Positions 1 through 8,802 of a DNA stretch of 37,645 nt are shown piece by piece. The notes beneath the pieces are model-generated. The model saw only the letters and a program-made list of their open reading frames with translations, did not search any database and was not told the DNA's origin. Origin of the DNA: an uncultured Clostridium sp. (GTDB lineage Bacteria; Bacillota; Clostridia; TANB77; CAG-508). Made by a program: the position numbers and the translations under genes. The first letter of the stretch is position 1. Each line of letters starts with the position of its first letter. Location of the stretch: the NCBI GenBank assembly GCA_948435735.1, contig CAOJGX010000016.1:1-37645 (forward strand), given 5' to 3'.

Positions 1-21
1 AGGCCTTATAGGCCGATATGT

Positions 22-50
22 AAATCCCCCAGTTATACTGGGGGATTTTT
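22..50 (+). terminator. Rho-independent terminator of an upstream gene
   Basis: A perfect 12-bp stem (AAATCCCCCAGT with its complement) closes a 3-nt TAT loop and runs into a short T tract. It ends a transcript that enters from the left edge and insulates the promoter at 77-105. Confidence 0.85.
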
Positions 51-76
51 ATATAAGATTTCTTTTCATTTTTACC

Positions 77-105
77 TTGCTATTTTTTTTGAGTAATGCT
101 ATAAT
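77..105 (+). promoter_or_regulatory. Sigma-A-type promoter for the DUF3298/YibE-F pair
   Basis: TTGCTA (77-82), a 17-nt spacer and TATAAT (100-105). The predicted start of transcription is near 112, at the edge of the GAGGTG ribosome site (113-118), so the leader is very short. This also argues against translation starting at 77. Confidence 0.8.
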
Positions 106-124
106 AATTTTTGAGGTGAAAAAC

Positions 125-994
125 ATGAAAAGAGCAATCAGAAGATTTGTTAGCCAGTTAAATGGTAGAAATAAATATATATTTTTTATGGTATTAATTT
201 TAATCTGTATCGTAGCCTTAAGTTTAAGTATCTATGTTCAATTTTTTTATAAATATTCCGACACAGATCCATTTATGATTGGTATTAATATAGGCGCTAA
301 AAAGACAGCAGAAGAGTATGATTTATTAAGAAGTAATTTTAATGATTTATTTCAAAATCAGTTAAAGATTAATAGCAATGAAATGAGAGTAAAAAAATTA
401 GAAAACGAAAAAGAACTTGTTTATACAGCCTATAATTTAGTCAATCAAGATGAAACCTATTATAGTGTAGATGCTCAAATACCAATTTTAAATATTAATA
501 CAGAAGTCATTAAAAAAGTAAATTCAGAAATTAAAAATGAATATTACAACAAAGCCAATGCCATCATGCGACAAACAGAAGGCAATACGATTTATAGGGT
601 TACCTATCAAGCATATATTAACTCGGATATTTTGTCGATTGTTATAAAAGCATCCTTAAAAGAAGAAGGAAAATCAGAGAAAGTTTCTATTAAAACTTAT
701 AATTATAGCCTTTCACAAGAAAAATTAATATCTCTAGAAAATTTGATTGATTTAAAGAAAACCACAGTAGAAGTTGTCCAAAAAAGCATTCAAGACGAAG
801 TCAAAAAAGCTTATGAAAATGCAAAAATTATAGCTGCAGAATATGGAACTCTTTTTGAAAGAGATTTAAACAGTGAAATGTACAAAGTAGAAGCAACAGA
901 AAATTACTTTTTGACAGAAGAAGGCTATGTATATGTGATATATGCCTATGGAAATAAAGAGTATACCAATGAAATGGATATCGTCATTTTTTAA
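125..994 (+). CDS. DUF4163/DUF3298 (RsiV-like) membrane-anchored protein
   Basis: This is a 289-aa protein with a basic N-terminus, one membrane segment at about residues 19-42 and an extracytoplasmic remainder. The outer part has the 'IPILN...' strand and the 'NLIDL' segment followed by a C-terminal beta-rich stretch, as in DUF4163 plus DUF3298, the fold of the lysozyme-binding part of anti-sigma factor RsiV. No sigma factor gene lies beside it, so an anti-sigma role is not supported; a surface sensor or envelope protein is likelier. ATG 125 was chosen because GAGGTG sits 6 nt upstream; a longer frame opening at 77 overlaps the promoter. The YibE/F gene follows after 13 nt with its ribosome site overlapping this stop codon, so the two are probably co-translated. 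Family assignment is from sequence pattern only. Confidence 0.65.
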   Translation: MKRAIRRFVSQLNGRNKYIFFMVLILICIVALSLSIYVQFFYKYSDTDPFMIGINIGAKKTAEEYDLLRSNFNDLFQNQLKINSNEMRVKKLENEKELVYTAYNLVNQDETYYSVDAQIPILNINTEVIKKVNSEIKNEYYNKANAIMRQTEGNTIYRVTYQAYINSDILSIVIKASLKEEGKSEKVSIKTYNYSLSQEKLISLENLIDLKKTTVEVVQKSIQDEVKKAYENAKIIAAEYGTLFERDLNSEMYKVEATENYFLTEEGYVYVIYAYGNKEYTNEMDIVIF

Positions 995-1007
995 GGAGGA
1001 ACAAGCA

Positions 1008-2213
1008 TTGAAAAAAATTGCAATAGTTATCATTACAGTAATTATAATGATTAATATAACACTAGCAATAGAGGCAACAACAGAAGGAGAAAATCCTACA
1101 ACCGATCAAGCCACACAAGTTCAAGGAAGTACAAGCACACAAATTGATTGCAAAGCAGTTGTCATGAAAGTCGGTGAAATCAAAGAAGTGGAAACTGGTT
1201 CTATTACGGATACTGTACAAGAAGTTACCATAGAAATATTAGATGGAGTCTATGAAGCAGAAGAATTTACAACGAATTATATTTTATCTTATGATATTGA
1301 TGGAAAAATAAAAGCCTATGAACTAGAAGTTGGTGATAAAGTAAGTGTTCAAGTAGTAGAAGACGAAATGGGAAATGTGACTGCCAGTGTACAAAATGTA
1401 ATTAGAGATAAGTATATTTATGCCATGTTTGGATTATTTTTATTAAGTATTGTTTTGGTTGGCGGAAAACAGGGAATAAAGGCCATTATCGGTTTATTAA
1501 TTACAATTCTTGCGGTTTATTTTATACTAATCAAAGGAATTTATCTAGGATATGATGCAATTTTAATGACAATCGCTACTTCAGCAATGATTATCATTCT
1601 TACTTTTATCATTATTGGAGGATTTAGCAAAAAAATATTAACAGCAGCTTTGGGGACTTTGGGAGGTGTTGTTTCAAGTGGAATTGTTGCGGTTGTATTT
1701 GGTCATTTGGCGAAACTTTCGGGGGCGTGTGAAGAGGCGGTTCAGCTTAGTATGAATATGAATACTGTTCATTTTAATTTTAGAGATTTGATTTTTGCTG
1801 GTATTGTTATCTCTGCTTTAGGTGCTTGTATGGATGTCGGAATGTCAATTGCATCTAGTTTAGATGAAATAAAGAATAAAACCAAAGATATTTCTTGGAA
1901 GGAATTATTTAAAAGTGGCATGAACATTGGAAAAGACGTCATTGGAACCATGACCAATACTTTAATTTTAGCTTATGTTGGTGGTGCATTAACCTTAATT
2001 TTGTTATTTTTAGCATGTGACATGGGTATGACAGAAATTTTGAACAAAGAAACCATTTCAGAAGAGGTCATTTCGGCTCTAGCAGGAAGTATGGGAGTTG
2101 TATTTACAGTGCCGATTACAGCGATTTTATATGCGATTTTAAATCGCAGAAAAACAAGCTATAAAATGACATCTGATAATAAAGTAGATGGCAATAGAAG
2201 CTTAAAATTGTAG
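1008..2213 (+). CDS. YibE/F family multipass membrane protein
   Basis: This 401-aa protein starts at TTG 1008, eight bases after a perfect AAGGAGG (993-999) that overlaps the previous stop codon. It has a signal-like hydrophobic N-terminus, an extracytoplasmic domain of about 115 residues, then several membrane helices. The Gly-rich 'ALGTLGGVVSSGIVAV' helix, the 'ALGACMDVGMSIASSL' segment and 'TMTNTLILAYVGGALTL' are hallmarks of the YibE/F family. These proteins are putative transporters of unknown substrate; the extracellular domain may act in substrate recognition. It forms an operon with the DUF3298 protein. No terminator is obvious immediately downstream; an independent promoter follows at 2266. 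Confidence 0.85.
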   Translation: MKKIAIVIITVIIMINITLAIEATTEGENPTTDQATQVQGSTSTQIDCKAVVMKVGEIKEVETGSITDTVQEVTIEILDGVYEAEEFTTNYILSYDIDGKIKAYELEVGDKVSVQVVEDEMGNVTASVQNVIRDKYIYAMFGLFLLSIVLVGGKQGIKAIIGLLITILAVYFILIKGIYLGYDAILMTIATSAMIIILTFIIIGGFSKKILTAALGTLGGVVSSGIVAVVFGHLAKLSGACEEAVQLSMNMNTVHFNFRDLIFAGIVISALGACMDVGMSIASSLDEIKNKTKDISWKELFKSGMNIGKDVIGTMTNTLILAYVGGALTLILLFLACDMGMTEILNKETISEEVISALAGSMGVVFTVPITAILYAILNRRKTSYKMTSDNKVDGNRSLKL

Positions 2214-2265
2214 GATTATGTCGAAAACTGAAATACGATTTTGATTAACATAATTCGAAAAAGAC

Positions 2266-2294
2266 TTGAAATATGGTAAAGAGTATGATACAAT
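2266..2294 (+). promoter_or_regulatory. Promoter of the 46-codon small gene
   Basis: TTGAAA (2266-2271), a 17-nt spacer and TACAAT (2289-2294), about 55 nt upstream of the small ORF. It lies in the gap after the YibE/F gene, so the small gene is a separate transcription unit. Confidence 0.7.
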
Positions 2295-2350
2295 ATCGAA
2301 ATATTGCAATTAATTTTTAGAATTAAGAGACCCGGAAGGAGGAATTCATC

Positions 2351-2491
2351 ATGCGGGAATTTGGTAACAAAGAAGTAAAAAAAGAAAAGTCAGAAGAAAG
2401 AACGATTGAGCAGATTTTAGAAGACTGCTTTTTCGATACTGCTTTGAAGCAAAAAGCAAAGAAGTATGAAACACAGCTTTGCTATAATTAA
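2351..2491 (+). CDS. 46-aa small protein of unknown function
   Basis: ATG 2351 follows a strong GGAAGGAGG ribosome site (2334-2342) and reads 46 codons to TAA 2489-2491. The product is charged, rich in Lys and Glu, with a central amphipathic stretch around 'ERTIEQILEDCFF' and two cysteines near residues 26 and 44. It has no signal peptide or membrane segment. It has its own promoter and a terminator 26 nt after the stop, so it looks like a genuine monocistronic gene. Codon 2 is CGG, one of only six in-frame CGG codons found in the window; here the frame is kept. I do not recognise the family. A regulatory peptide is possible but not shown. Confidence 0.55.
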   Translation: MREFGNKEVKKEKSEERTIEQILEDCFFDTALKQKAKKYETQLCYN

Positions 2492-2516
2492 GCGTTTGTA
2501 GCTGTAAGGCTTTAAA

Positions 2517-2550
2517 AAAGAGGGAATTTGAACTTACAAATTTCCTCTTT
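2517..2550. terminator. Bidirectional terminator between the small ORF and pflA
   Basis: A 14-bp stem with one G-U pair (2517-2530 with 2537-2550) closes a 6-nt loop. A run of six A on the plus-strand left side becomes a T tract for minus-strand transcription, so it serves pflA best and can also stop the small ORF transcript. Confidence 0.75.
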
Positions 2551-2560
2551 ACCTATATAA

Positions 2561-3280
2561 TTAAATGCCCAAAATATCCTTTGCTCGCTTTATTTCTTCA
2601 CTAGAAGGTGGGATTACATTTTCTAATTCATATTTTTTACCAAGTGCCTCCCATTTGAATTTTCCTAAATTATGATAAGGCAAAAGTTCTACTTTTTCCA
2701 CTGTTTTTAAAGTTGAGATAAACGCCTTTAACTTTTTCAAGTCATCTTCATCGGCCGTAATACCTGGAATTAAAACTTGTCGAATCCATATCGGAATTTC
2801 ATGATTGCTCAAATATTTTGCAAAATTTAAGGTATTTGTATTTGGTACGCCAGTTAAATCAATGCATTTTTGATTGTCAATGTGTTTAATGTCTAACAAA
2901 ACTAAATCTGTATAATGTAAAAGTTCTTGAATGTTTTCATTGAGGGGGAGACTGCCAGAAGTGTCTAAAGCAGTATGAATTTTTTTCTCTTTTACTTTTT
3001 TGAAAAGTTCGGTAACAAAAGCAGTTTGTAGTAATGGTTCTCCACCAGAAACTGTAATTCCTCCGTTTGATACTTCCATATAAGGTTTTAAACGTAAGGC
3101 TTTTTGCACAATGGTATCAACCGGATATTTCGTTCCGCCTGTGGCATCCCAAGTATCGCGATTATGGCAATATTTGCATTGTAAAGGACAGCCTTGCATA
3201 AATATAACAAATCGTATCCCAGGCCCATCGACTGTTCCAAAAGACTCAAATGAATGTATTTTTCCAGTGATATTTTCCAT
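2561..3280 (-). CDS. pflA: Pyruvate formate-lyase-activating enzyme
   Basis: This 239-aa radical SAM enzyme installs the glycyl radical on pyruvate formate-lyase using S-adenosylmethionine and a [4Fe-4S] cluster. The cluster motif CxxxCxxC is at C31, C35 and C38, within 'GCPLQCKYCHNRDTW', the PflA signature. The GGE-type SAM-binding stretch 'GGITVSGGEPLLQ' follows, and the length is normal. An AAAGGA ribosome site precedes the ATG. The gene lies 65 nt downstream of its substrate pflB on the same strand, with a perfect 9-bp hairpin between them, and it ends at a bidirectional terminator. It acts in the cytoplasm under anaerobic conditions. Identification is secure. Confidence 0.95.
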   Translation of the reverse strand: MENITGKIHSFESFGTVDGPGIRFVIFMQGCPLQCKYCHNRDTWDATGGTKYPVDTIVQKALRLKPYMEVSNGGITVSGGEPLLQTAFVTELFKKVKEKKIHTALDTSGSLPLNENIQELLHYTDLVLLDIKHIDNQKCIDLTGVPNTNTLNFAKYLSNHEIPIWIRQVLIPGITADEDDLKKLKAFISTLKTVEKVELLPYHNLGKFKWEALGKKYELENVIPPSSEEIKRAKDILGI

Positions 3281-3311
3281 TTTTTATTCCTTTCTCTTCA
3301 TAAATTAGCTA

Positions 3312-3332
3312 GGTCACGGTAGAACCGTGACC
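3312..3332 (-). promoter_or_regulatory. Intercistronic hairpin between pflB and pflA
   Basis: GGTCACGGT and ACCGTGACC form a perfect 9-bp stem with a 3-nt loop. It is not followed by a T tract on the minus strand, so it is not a standard terminator. It sits between the pflB stop and the pflA ribosome site and could stabilise the pflB message end, reduce read-through into pflA, or be a mobile hairpin repeat. Confidence 0.6.
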
Positions 3333-3345
3333 CTAAATAAATGCT

Positions 3346-5580
3346 TTATAAAGATTCATGAATGGTTCGATTAATAACATCTAATTGTTGCTCACGAGTA
3401 AGCTTTGTAAAGTTTACAGCATAACCTGATACACGAATCGTAAGTTGTGGATATTTTTCTGGATGTTCCATGGCATCTTCTAGCAAGCTTCTGTCAAAAA
3501 CATTGACATTGATATGATGACTATGTTGTACAAAATATCCATCTAATAAAGAAACCAAATTGTGAATACGGGTTGGTTCATCTTTTCCTAATGTTTTTGG
3601 TGTTACAGCAAACGTATAGGAAATACCGTCTTCTGCGTGTCTGTAAGGCAATTTTGCAATGGTATTTAATACAGCAACTGAACCATTGGTGTCACGACCG
3701 TGAATTGGGTTTGCACCTGGCCCAAATGGGGCACCAGATTTTCTTCCGTCTGGTGTGCTTCCGGTTGCTTTTCCATATACAACATTGGACGTAATGGTCA
3801 AAATTGACATCGTAGGTTTTGAATTTCGATACGTTTTTTGGCTACGCAATTTTGCCATAAATTTCTTAACAATTTCAACTGCAATACTGTCCACACGATC
3901 GTCATCATTTCCGTATTTTGGAAAGTCTCCTTCAATTTCGTAGTCTACCGCTAAGCCTGTTTCGTCACGAATGACTTTTACTTTTGCATATTTCATCGCA
4001 GAAAAAGAATCGGCAACGATGGAAAGACCAGCAATACCACATGCCATCGTACGAAGAATCTCTCGGTCGTGAAGAGCCATGGCTAAACTTTCATAACAAT
4101 ATTTATCATGCATAAAATGAATGATGTTTAATGCTTCTACATAAGTTTTAGCAACCCAATCCATCATGGTATCAAATTTTTTCCAAACTTCATCATAATC
4201 TAAATAGTCTGCTGTGATTGGCTCAAATCGAGCGGTTACTTGCTTGCCAGAAACTTCATCACGACCACCATTAATGGCATATAATAGAGTTTTTGCAAGG
4301 TTGGCACGAGCACCGAAAAATTGCATTTGTTTTCCAATACGCATGGCAGAAACACAGCAGGCAATACCATAATCGTCACCCCAATATTCGCGCATTAAAT
4401 CATCGTTTTCATATTGTATGGAACTGGTGTCAATGGATAATTTTGCAGCATAATCTTTGAAACCTTGTGGCAAACTGGTTGACCAAAGAATTGTCAAATT
4501 TGGTTCTGGGGCGGGGCCTAAAGTTTCTAATGTGTGCAATACACGGAAAGCGTTTTTGGTTACTAAGGTACGACCGTCCATTCCTTGCCCAGCAATACTT
4601 TCGGTAACCCAAACTGGATCTCCACTAAATAATTGGTCATATTCTGGTGTACGCAAGAAGCGAATCATACGTAATTTCATGACAAAATGGTCCATGATTT
4701 CTTGTGCTTCTTCTTCGGTAATGATGTTGTTTGCTAAATCTCTTTCAAAATAAATATCTAAGAAAGTAGAAGTACGACCAAGACTCATAGCAGCACCATT
4801 TTGTTGTTTGGTTGTTCCTAAATAAGCGAAATATAGCCATTGTACTGCTTCTTTTGCATTGGCGGCTGGTCTGGAAATATCGAAACCATATTTTTGAGCC
4901 ATAATTTTTAATTCTTCGAGTGCTAGAAGTTGGTCATGAATTTCTTCACGTTCACGAATGATATCAGAAGTGAAGTAATTTGAAACAGCATTGGAAAGTT
5001 CTTCTTTTTTCTGATTAATTAGAGCGTCAACACCATAAAGAGCGACACGACGAAAATCTCCAATAATACGACCACGACCATAGCCATCTGGTAAACCTGT
5101 GATTAAATGCGAACTACGAGCAGCACGAATATCTGGTGTATAAGCTGTAAAGACACCGTCATTATGACTGCGGCGATAGTTGTGATAAATATCTTCGATT
5201 TTGTCGGAAACTTTTACATTGTAAGCTTCACAAGATTTTTCTACAATGCGGATTCCGCCATTTGGCATAATAGCACGTTTTAAAGGTTTTTCTGTTTGAA
5301 GACCAACAATTTGCTCTAAGTCTTTATCGATATAGCCAGCTTCGTGGCTTGTAATAGTGGAAGCAATATCATTTGAAATTTCTAAAACGCCTCCATTTTC
5401 TTTTTCTTTTTTATATAAATCCAAAACTTCATTCCATAATTTGCGTGTCTTTTCTGTTGCATTTGCAAGGAAAGAGGCATCGCCTTCATAGGGAGTGTAA
5501 TTCGTTTGGATAAAATTTCTTACATTAATTTCTTGGGTCCAATCACCCTCGTTAAAATTTTTCCATTCATCAAATTTCAT
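3346..5580 (-). CDS. pflB: Formate C-acetyltransferase (pyruvate formate-lyase)
   Basis: The 744-aa glycyl-radical enzyme converts pyruvate and CoA to acetyl-CoA and formate in anaerobic fermentation. The adjacent active-site cysteines are C408-C409 in 'GIACCVSAM', and the radical glycine is G719 in 'RVSGYAVNF' close to the C-terminus. The N-terminal barrel carries the expected '[15 protein letters not shown]' segment. Length matches the family (about 740-760). GGAGG lies 9 nt before the ATG and a near-consensus promoter is at 5636-5664. pflA follows on the same strand. No CGG codon was found in its 744 codons, fitting strong expression with preferred codons. Identification is secure. Confidence 0.97.
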   Translation of the reverse strand: MKFDEWKNFNEGDWTQEINVRNFIQTNYTPYEGDASFLANATEKTRKLWNEVLDLYKKEKENGGVLEISNDIASTITSHEAGYIDKDLEQIVGLQTEKPLKRAIMPNGGIRIVEKSCEAYNVKVSDKIEDIYHNYRRSHNDGVFTAYTPDIRAARSSHLITGLPDGYGRGRIIGDFRRVALYGVDALINQKKEELSNAVSNYFTSDIIREREEIHDQLLALEELKIMAQKYGFDISRPAANAKEAVQWLYFAYLGTTKQQNGAAMSLGRTSTFLDIYFERDLANNIITEEEAQEIMDHFVMKLRMIRFLRTPEYDQLFSGDPVWVTESIAGQGMDGRTLVTKNAFRVLHTLETLGPAPEPNLTILWSTSLPQGFKDYAAKLSIDTSSIQYENDDLMREYWGDDYGIACCVSAMRIGKQMQFFGARANLAKTLLYAINGGRDEVSGKQVTARFEPITADYLDYDEVWKKFDTMMDWVAKTYVEALNIIHFMHDKYCYESLAMALHDREILRTMACGIAGLSIVADSFSAMKYAKVKVIRDETGLAVDYEIEGDFPKYGNDDDRVDSIAVEIVKKFMAKLRSQKTYRNSKPTMSILTITSNVVYGKATGSTPDGRKSGAPFGPGANPIHGRDTNGSVAVLNTIAKLPYRHAEDGISYTFAVTPKTLGKDEPTRIHNLVSLLDGYFVQHSHHINVNVFDRSLLEDAMEHPEKYPQLTIRVSGYAVNFTKLTREQQLDVINRTIHESL

Positions 5581-5635
5581 AGTTTTTTTCCTCCTAACAA
5601 TATTTTTTCCTTAAATTGTTTTATTAAACGTGAAA

Positions 5636-5664
5636 ATAATATCATAAAATATAAAATATGACAA
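5636..5664 (-). promoter_or_regulatory. pflB promoter
   Basis: On the minus strand: TTGTCA (5664-5659), a 17-nt spacer and TATTAT (5641-5636), about 55 nt upstream of the pflB ATG. The surrounding 5581-5824 gap is extremely AT-rich and also holds the divergent promoter at 5765. Confidence 0.75.
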
Positions 5665-5764
5665 GGTAAAATATGCAAAATCTATAAAAATTGTATCAAA
5701 AATGAAAAAAATTGTGAGTTTTTTTAGTTGATAAAAGAAAAATAAATTTTTTTTAGATAAAATC

Positions 5765-5793
5765 TTGTTATTTTTTTAAATATACGTTAAAAT
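5765..5793 (+). promoter_or_regulatory. Promoter for the hslO-containing gene group
   Basis: TTGTTA (5765-5770), a 17-nt spacer and TAAAAT (5788-5793), 31 nt before the ATG at 5825. It is divergent to the pflB promoter and about 100 nt from it. Confidence 0.7.
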
Positions 5794-5824
5794 AAAATAA
5801 TAAGTACAAAAAAACGAGGTAGAA

Positions 5825-6127
5825 ATGTTACAAGAACGAAACGAAGAAAGAATGATAGAAACAAAAGAATATACCCATATTTTCAACTATTTTCATGAAG
5901 AATATACGGAACTCCTAAAAAAATTTTTGCAAAGACATGAAATTGCTATAAAAGAAGAGGATTGTTTGATTGACTATATCATTAAAACCAGATTTTTTAT
6001 GCCACGCTATTCGTATTATACCATTCCAATTACCAATGCGATGTATAACGAAGATGTCCCAGAAGACATGAAATATGCGTTATTGATGAATAGCTATGAA
6101 ACCGTAAAAAATGTTTTTAATCAATAA
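5825..6127 (+). CDS. Conserved-looking 100-aa protein of unknown function
   Basis: The ATG lies five bases after GAGGT. The 100-aa product is soluble, mostly helical by composition, rich in Tyr, Phe, Glu and Lys, with one cysteine (C47) and no signal or membrane segment. The stretch 'FFMPRYSYYTIPITNAMY' is the most distinctive part. It is the first gene after a promoter and hslO follows after 18 nt with its own ribosome site, so the two are co-transcribed. Co-transcription with a redox chaperone makes a stress link possible, but nothing in the sequence shows it. I do not recognise the family. Confidence 0.65.
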   Translation: MLQERNEERMIETKEYTHIFNYFHEEYTELLKKFLQRHEIAIKEEDCLIDYIIKTRFFMPRYSYYTIPITNAMYNEDVPEDMKYALLMNSYETVKNVFNQ

Positions 6128-6145
6128 AATAGAAAGGAAAGAAAA

Positions 6146-7042
6146 ATGAATCGAGTCATAAAAGGTTTAGCGTGTGAAGGAAAAGTTAGTGTAATTGCTG
6201 CAGATACAACAGAACTTGTTGAAGAGTTGCGCAAGTTGCAAGATTTAACACCAACCACGACAGCTGTATTAGGTAGAGTAGCAACAATATCGGGAATCAT
6301 GGGCTTAACCGAAATGAAAGAAAATGAAGATAGTATCACCATTCAAATCAATGGTCGTGGGCCAGTTGGCTCTATTGTTTGTGTTGTAAAAAGAAAGCAA
6401 AATAAAGCTATCGTAAAACTATATGCAGAAAATGAAAAAGTGGAATTGCCGCTTACTGAAAAAGGTAAAATTGCAGTCGGAAAAGCAGTTGGCACAAATG
6501 GATTTTTAAATATTATTCGTGAGAATGAATTTACAAAAAAATCATATAATGGTTTAGTGCCATTGGTTTCAGGAGAAATTGCGGAAGATTTTACAGAATA
6601 TTTTGCACAATCGCAGCAAAAACCAACTGTGCTTGCCCTAGGTGTTTTGGTGGACAAAAATGGCGTAAAAAGAAGTGGTGGCTATATGATTCAATTAATG
6701 CCAGATGCCACAGAAAAGGAAATCACTCAAATCGAGAATGCCATTGCAAAAGCCCAAAGTGTAAGTGAAATGTTAGAGCAAGAAATGAGTTTAGAAGAGA
6801 TGATAAGAACAGTTACAGGAGATGAAAATGCGTTATTTCTAATCAATGACTTAGGCATAGAATTTCAATGTGATTGCTCCAAAGACAGATTTGCAGATGG
6901 ATTAGCCTCTCTTGGAAAAAGAGAATTAGACGATATGATTTTAGAAGATGAACAGGCCAATACCAAATGTCATTTTTGCAATAAAGAATATCATTTTTCA
7001 AAAGAAGAATTACAAAAAATACGCAATGATTTAGAAAAATAA
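6146..7042 (+). CDS. hslO: Hsp33 redox-regulated holdase chaperone
   Basis: This 298-aa cytoplasmic chaperone is kept inactive by zinc bound to four C-terminal cysteines and unfolds to hold clients when these are oxidised. The zinc ligands are present as CxC (C242, C244) and CxxC (C275, C278), the standard spacing. The N-terminal region has the expected 'GRGPVGSIV' segment, and the length is typical (about 290). An AGAAAGGA-type ribosome site precedes the ATG. It follows the 100-aa gene and precedes the dGTPase-like gene by 21 nt, suggesting one operon from the promoter at 5765. Identification is secure. Confidence 0.95.
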   Translation: MNRVIKGLACEGKVSVIAADTTELVEELRKLQDLTPTTTAVLGRVATISGIMGLTEMKENEDSITIQINGRGPVGSIVCVVKRKQNKAIVKLYAENEKVELPLTEKGKIAVGKAVGTNGFLNIIRENEFTKKSYNGLVPLVSGEIAEDFTEYFAQSQQKPTVLALGVLVDKNGVKRSGGYMIQLMPDATEKEITQIENAIAKAQSVSEMLEQEMSLEEMIRTVTGDENALFLINDLGIEFQCDCSKDRFADGLASLGKRELDDMILEDEQANTKCHFCNKEYHFSKEELQKIRNDLEK

Positions 7043-7063
7043 AAGAGGAACGAATGAACCAAA

Positions 7064-8269
7064 ATGAAGAAATTTGAAGAAGTAGCAATGGTAAAAAAGA
7101 ATGAGAAATGGAAAACTGCGATTAAGCGTGAAAAAGATTTATATTTACATGTTTACGGTCTTTCCACCATGCGAACCGATTTTGACCGTGATTACACAAG
7201 AATTGTAAATTCCAATGCCTATAAACGTTTAAAACATAAAACGCAAGTTTTTTTCGCACCAGAAAATGATCATATTTGTACTAGAATTGAGCATATTAAT
7301 TTAGTAGAATCAGTAAGTTATACAATTGCTAATTATTTGGGGTTAAACACAGAGCTAACAAGAGCCATTTCGGTTGCCCATGATTTAGGCCATAGTCCTT
7401 TTGGTCATCAAGGGGAAAAAATATTATCAGCCATTTCGGAAAGAGAATATGGTGAGACGTTTTGGCATGAGAAGAATGGTCTACATTTTGTGGATGACCT
7501 TGAATTGTTAACTGATTTTGAAAATAAGAAACGAAACTTAAGTTTAACGTATGCAGTACGAGATGGTATTATTTCCCATTGTGGCGAAATTGATGAAGCC
7601 TGTTTGAAGCCGAGAAGAGAGGCAATGGATTTAGCAGAGTATACCAAACCAAATGAATTTGCGCCGTATACATGGGAGGCATGTGTTGTTAAAATTGCGG
7701 ATAAAATATCTTACATAGGCCGTGATATAGAAGATGCCAAAAGCATGAAATTATTGACGGATGAGGATATTCAGCAAATCAATCATGCCATTCAAAAAAT
7801 TGACTTGAATCATACGAATTTGATTAACTATTTAACTGTGAATTTATGTAAAAATAGTTCTCCAGAAAAAGGTTTATGTTTTTCAAAAGAAGCTTTGGAA
7901 ATGATGAAAATAGTAAAAGATTTTAATTATCAAAAGATTTATCGCAATGAAAAGATTTCGCCAAGTGTGCGTTATTTTAAAATTGTGATGAATGAAATAT
8001 TTTATACATTAAGGAATGAATTTAATGGAAAATACACAATCTATCATTTAAAGAAGTTAGCTCGCTATTATCCTAAACTTGCGAGTGAATTTGTTAGTTG
8101 GTTAGCCAATTACGCACAGACAGAGGATAGAATAGAAAATGCGTATCAGAATAAAATAATTTATAACTTAGAAGATAGCAAAGATTATTGTAGAGCTATA
8201 ATTGATTATATTTCTGGAATGACAGATTTATATATCATAGAGATTTACAATGAAATTGTGCGTTTTTAA
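7064..8269 (+). CDS. dgt: dGTPase-like HD-domain triphosphohydrolase
   Basis: The 401-aa protein belongs to the deoxyguanosinetriphosphate triphosphohydrolase-like family, which cleaves dNTPs to nucleoside and triphosphate. The metal-binding HD residues are visible: H77 in 'TRIEHINLV', H106-D107 in 'VAHDLGHSPFGH', and D213 in 'KIADKISYIGRD'. The 'NSNAYKRLKHKTQVF' stretch is characteristic. The start is uncertain. ATG 7064 lacks a well-spaced ribosome site and an in-frame ATG at 7088 is an alternative; the AGAGGA at 7044-7049 is better placed for a 7-codon mini-ORF at 7054 that overlaps the start out of frame. Substrate specificity cannot be read from sequence. The TSCPD gene follows after 19 nt. 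Confidence 0.88.
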   Translation: MKKFEEVAMVKKNEKWKTAIKREKDLYLHVYGLSTMRTDFDRDYTRIVNSNAYKRLKHKTQVFFAPENDHICTRIEHINLVESVSYTIANYLGLNTELTRAISVAHDLGHSPFGHQGEKILSAISEREYGETFWHEKNGLHFVDDLELLTDFENKKRNLSLTYAVRDGIISHCGEIDEACLKPRREAMDLAEYTKPNEFAPYTWEACVVKIADKISYIGRDIEDAKSMKLLTDEDIQQINHAIQKIDLNHTNLINYLTVNLCKNSSPEKGLCFSKEALEMMKIVKDFNYQKIYRNEKISPSVRYFKIVMNEIFYTLRNEFNGKYTIYHLKKLARYYPKLASEFVSWLANYAQTEDRIENAYQNKIIYNLEDSKDYCRAIIDYISGMTDLYIIEIYNEIVRF

Positions 8270-8288
8270 AAATAAAGGAGGAAGAAAA

Positions 8289-8543
8289 ATGGAATACAGA
8301 TTTAAACCAGAAGGTGTTTGTTCAAGGGAGATGGCAGTAGAAATTGAAAATGGTGTGATTAAAAAAGCCGAAATTGTTGGAGGTTGTGCAGGAAATACAG
8401 TTGGTTTATCAAATTTATTAGTTGGTATGACTTTAGAAGAAGCGATTAAACGATTAAAAGGCATTCCATGTGGTTATCGAGGAACTTCTTGTCCAGATCA
8501 GATGGCTAAGGGGTTAGAAGAAATTCAGAAAAAGATTGGGTAA
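8289..8543 (+). CDS. TSCPD domain-containing protein (TIGR03905-like)
   Basis: This 84-aa protein starts at ATG 8289, seven bases after a perfect AAAGGAGG (8274-8281). It has the conserved Cys at residue 11 ('PEGVCSREM'), a Gly/Cys turn 'VGGCAGNTVGLSNL' and the eponymous 'TSCPDQ' near residue 67, the arrangement of the short TSCPD family. The same domain occurs at the C-terminus of class II ribonucleotide reductases. The stand-alone function is unknown, though cysteine spacing suggests metal or redox binding. It is the last gene of the cluster containing hslO and the dGTPase-like gene; the nucleotide link with the latter is suggestive only. Confidence 0.85.
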   Translation: MEYRFKPEGVCSREMAVEIENGVIKKAEIVGGCAGNTVGLSNLLVGMTLEEAIKRLKGIPCGYRGTSCPDQMAKGLEEIQKKIG

Positions 8544-8600
8544 AAGACAAAATTTAATTTAAAATTAATATTAAAATTTTATTACATTTTACAAAATCTA

Positions 8601-8629
8601 TTGCAAAACAAAAAGATATCCAATATAAT
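8601..8629 (+). promoter_or_regulatory. Strong promoter of a short transcript
   Basis: TTGCAA (8601-8606), a 17-nt spacer and a perfect TATAAT (8624-8629). Transcription would start near 8636 and meet the terminator at 8803-8859, giving an RNA of about 220 nt carrying a hairpin repeat and a 16-codon ORF. Confidence 0.75.
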
Positions 8630-8645
8630 AAAATTACTCTGTTGG

Positions 8646-8664
8646 GGGCGATTATCAATTGCCC
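8646..8664. repeat. Dispersed GGGCGATT hairpin repeat, copy 1
   Basis: GGGCGATT, a 3-nt ATC loop and AATTGCCC form an 8-bp stem with one G-U pair, followed by GC. It matches copies at 16603-16621, 19487-19507 and 35226-35260. It lies in the first 30 nt of the transcript predicted from 8636. Confidence 0.75.
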
Positions 8665-8715
8665 GCTTAATAGAGAAATGAAACATAATAACAATAAAAG
8701 AGGAGAAAAATCAAA

Positions 8716-8766
8716 ATGGCCAAAAGCGTTGCAGGAGTATACACACATGTAGTTTTAAAAGGATAA
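8716..8766 (+). CDS. 16-codon small ORF in a short transcript
   Basis: ATG 8716 follows AGAGGAG with usable spacing and reads 16 codons, ending 'VVLKG' and TAA. It lies between a strong promoter and an intrinsic terminator with nothing else in the unit. It may be a peptide, a remnant of a truncated gene, or incidental to a non-coding RNA. Translation is only suggested by the ribosome site. No family is recognised. Confidence 0.3.
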   Translation: MAKSVAGVYTHVVLKG

Positions 8767-8802
8767 AAGCAAACTTAATTATTACATACGTAAATAAAGA
8801 GG

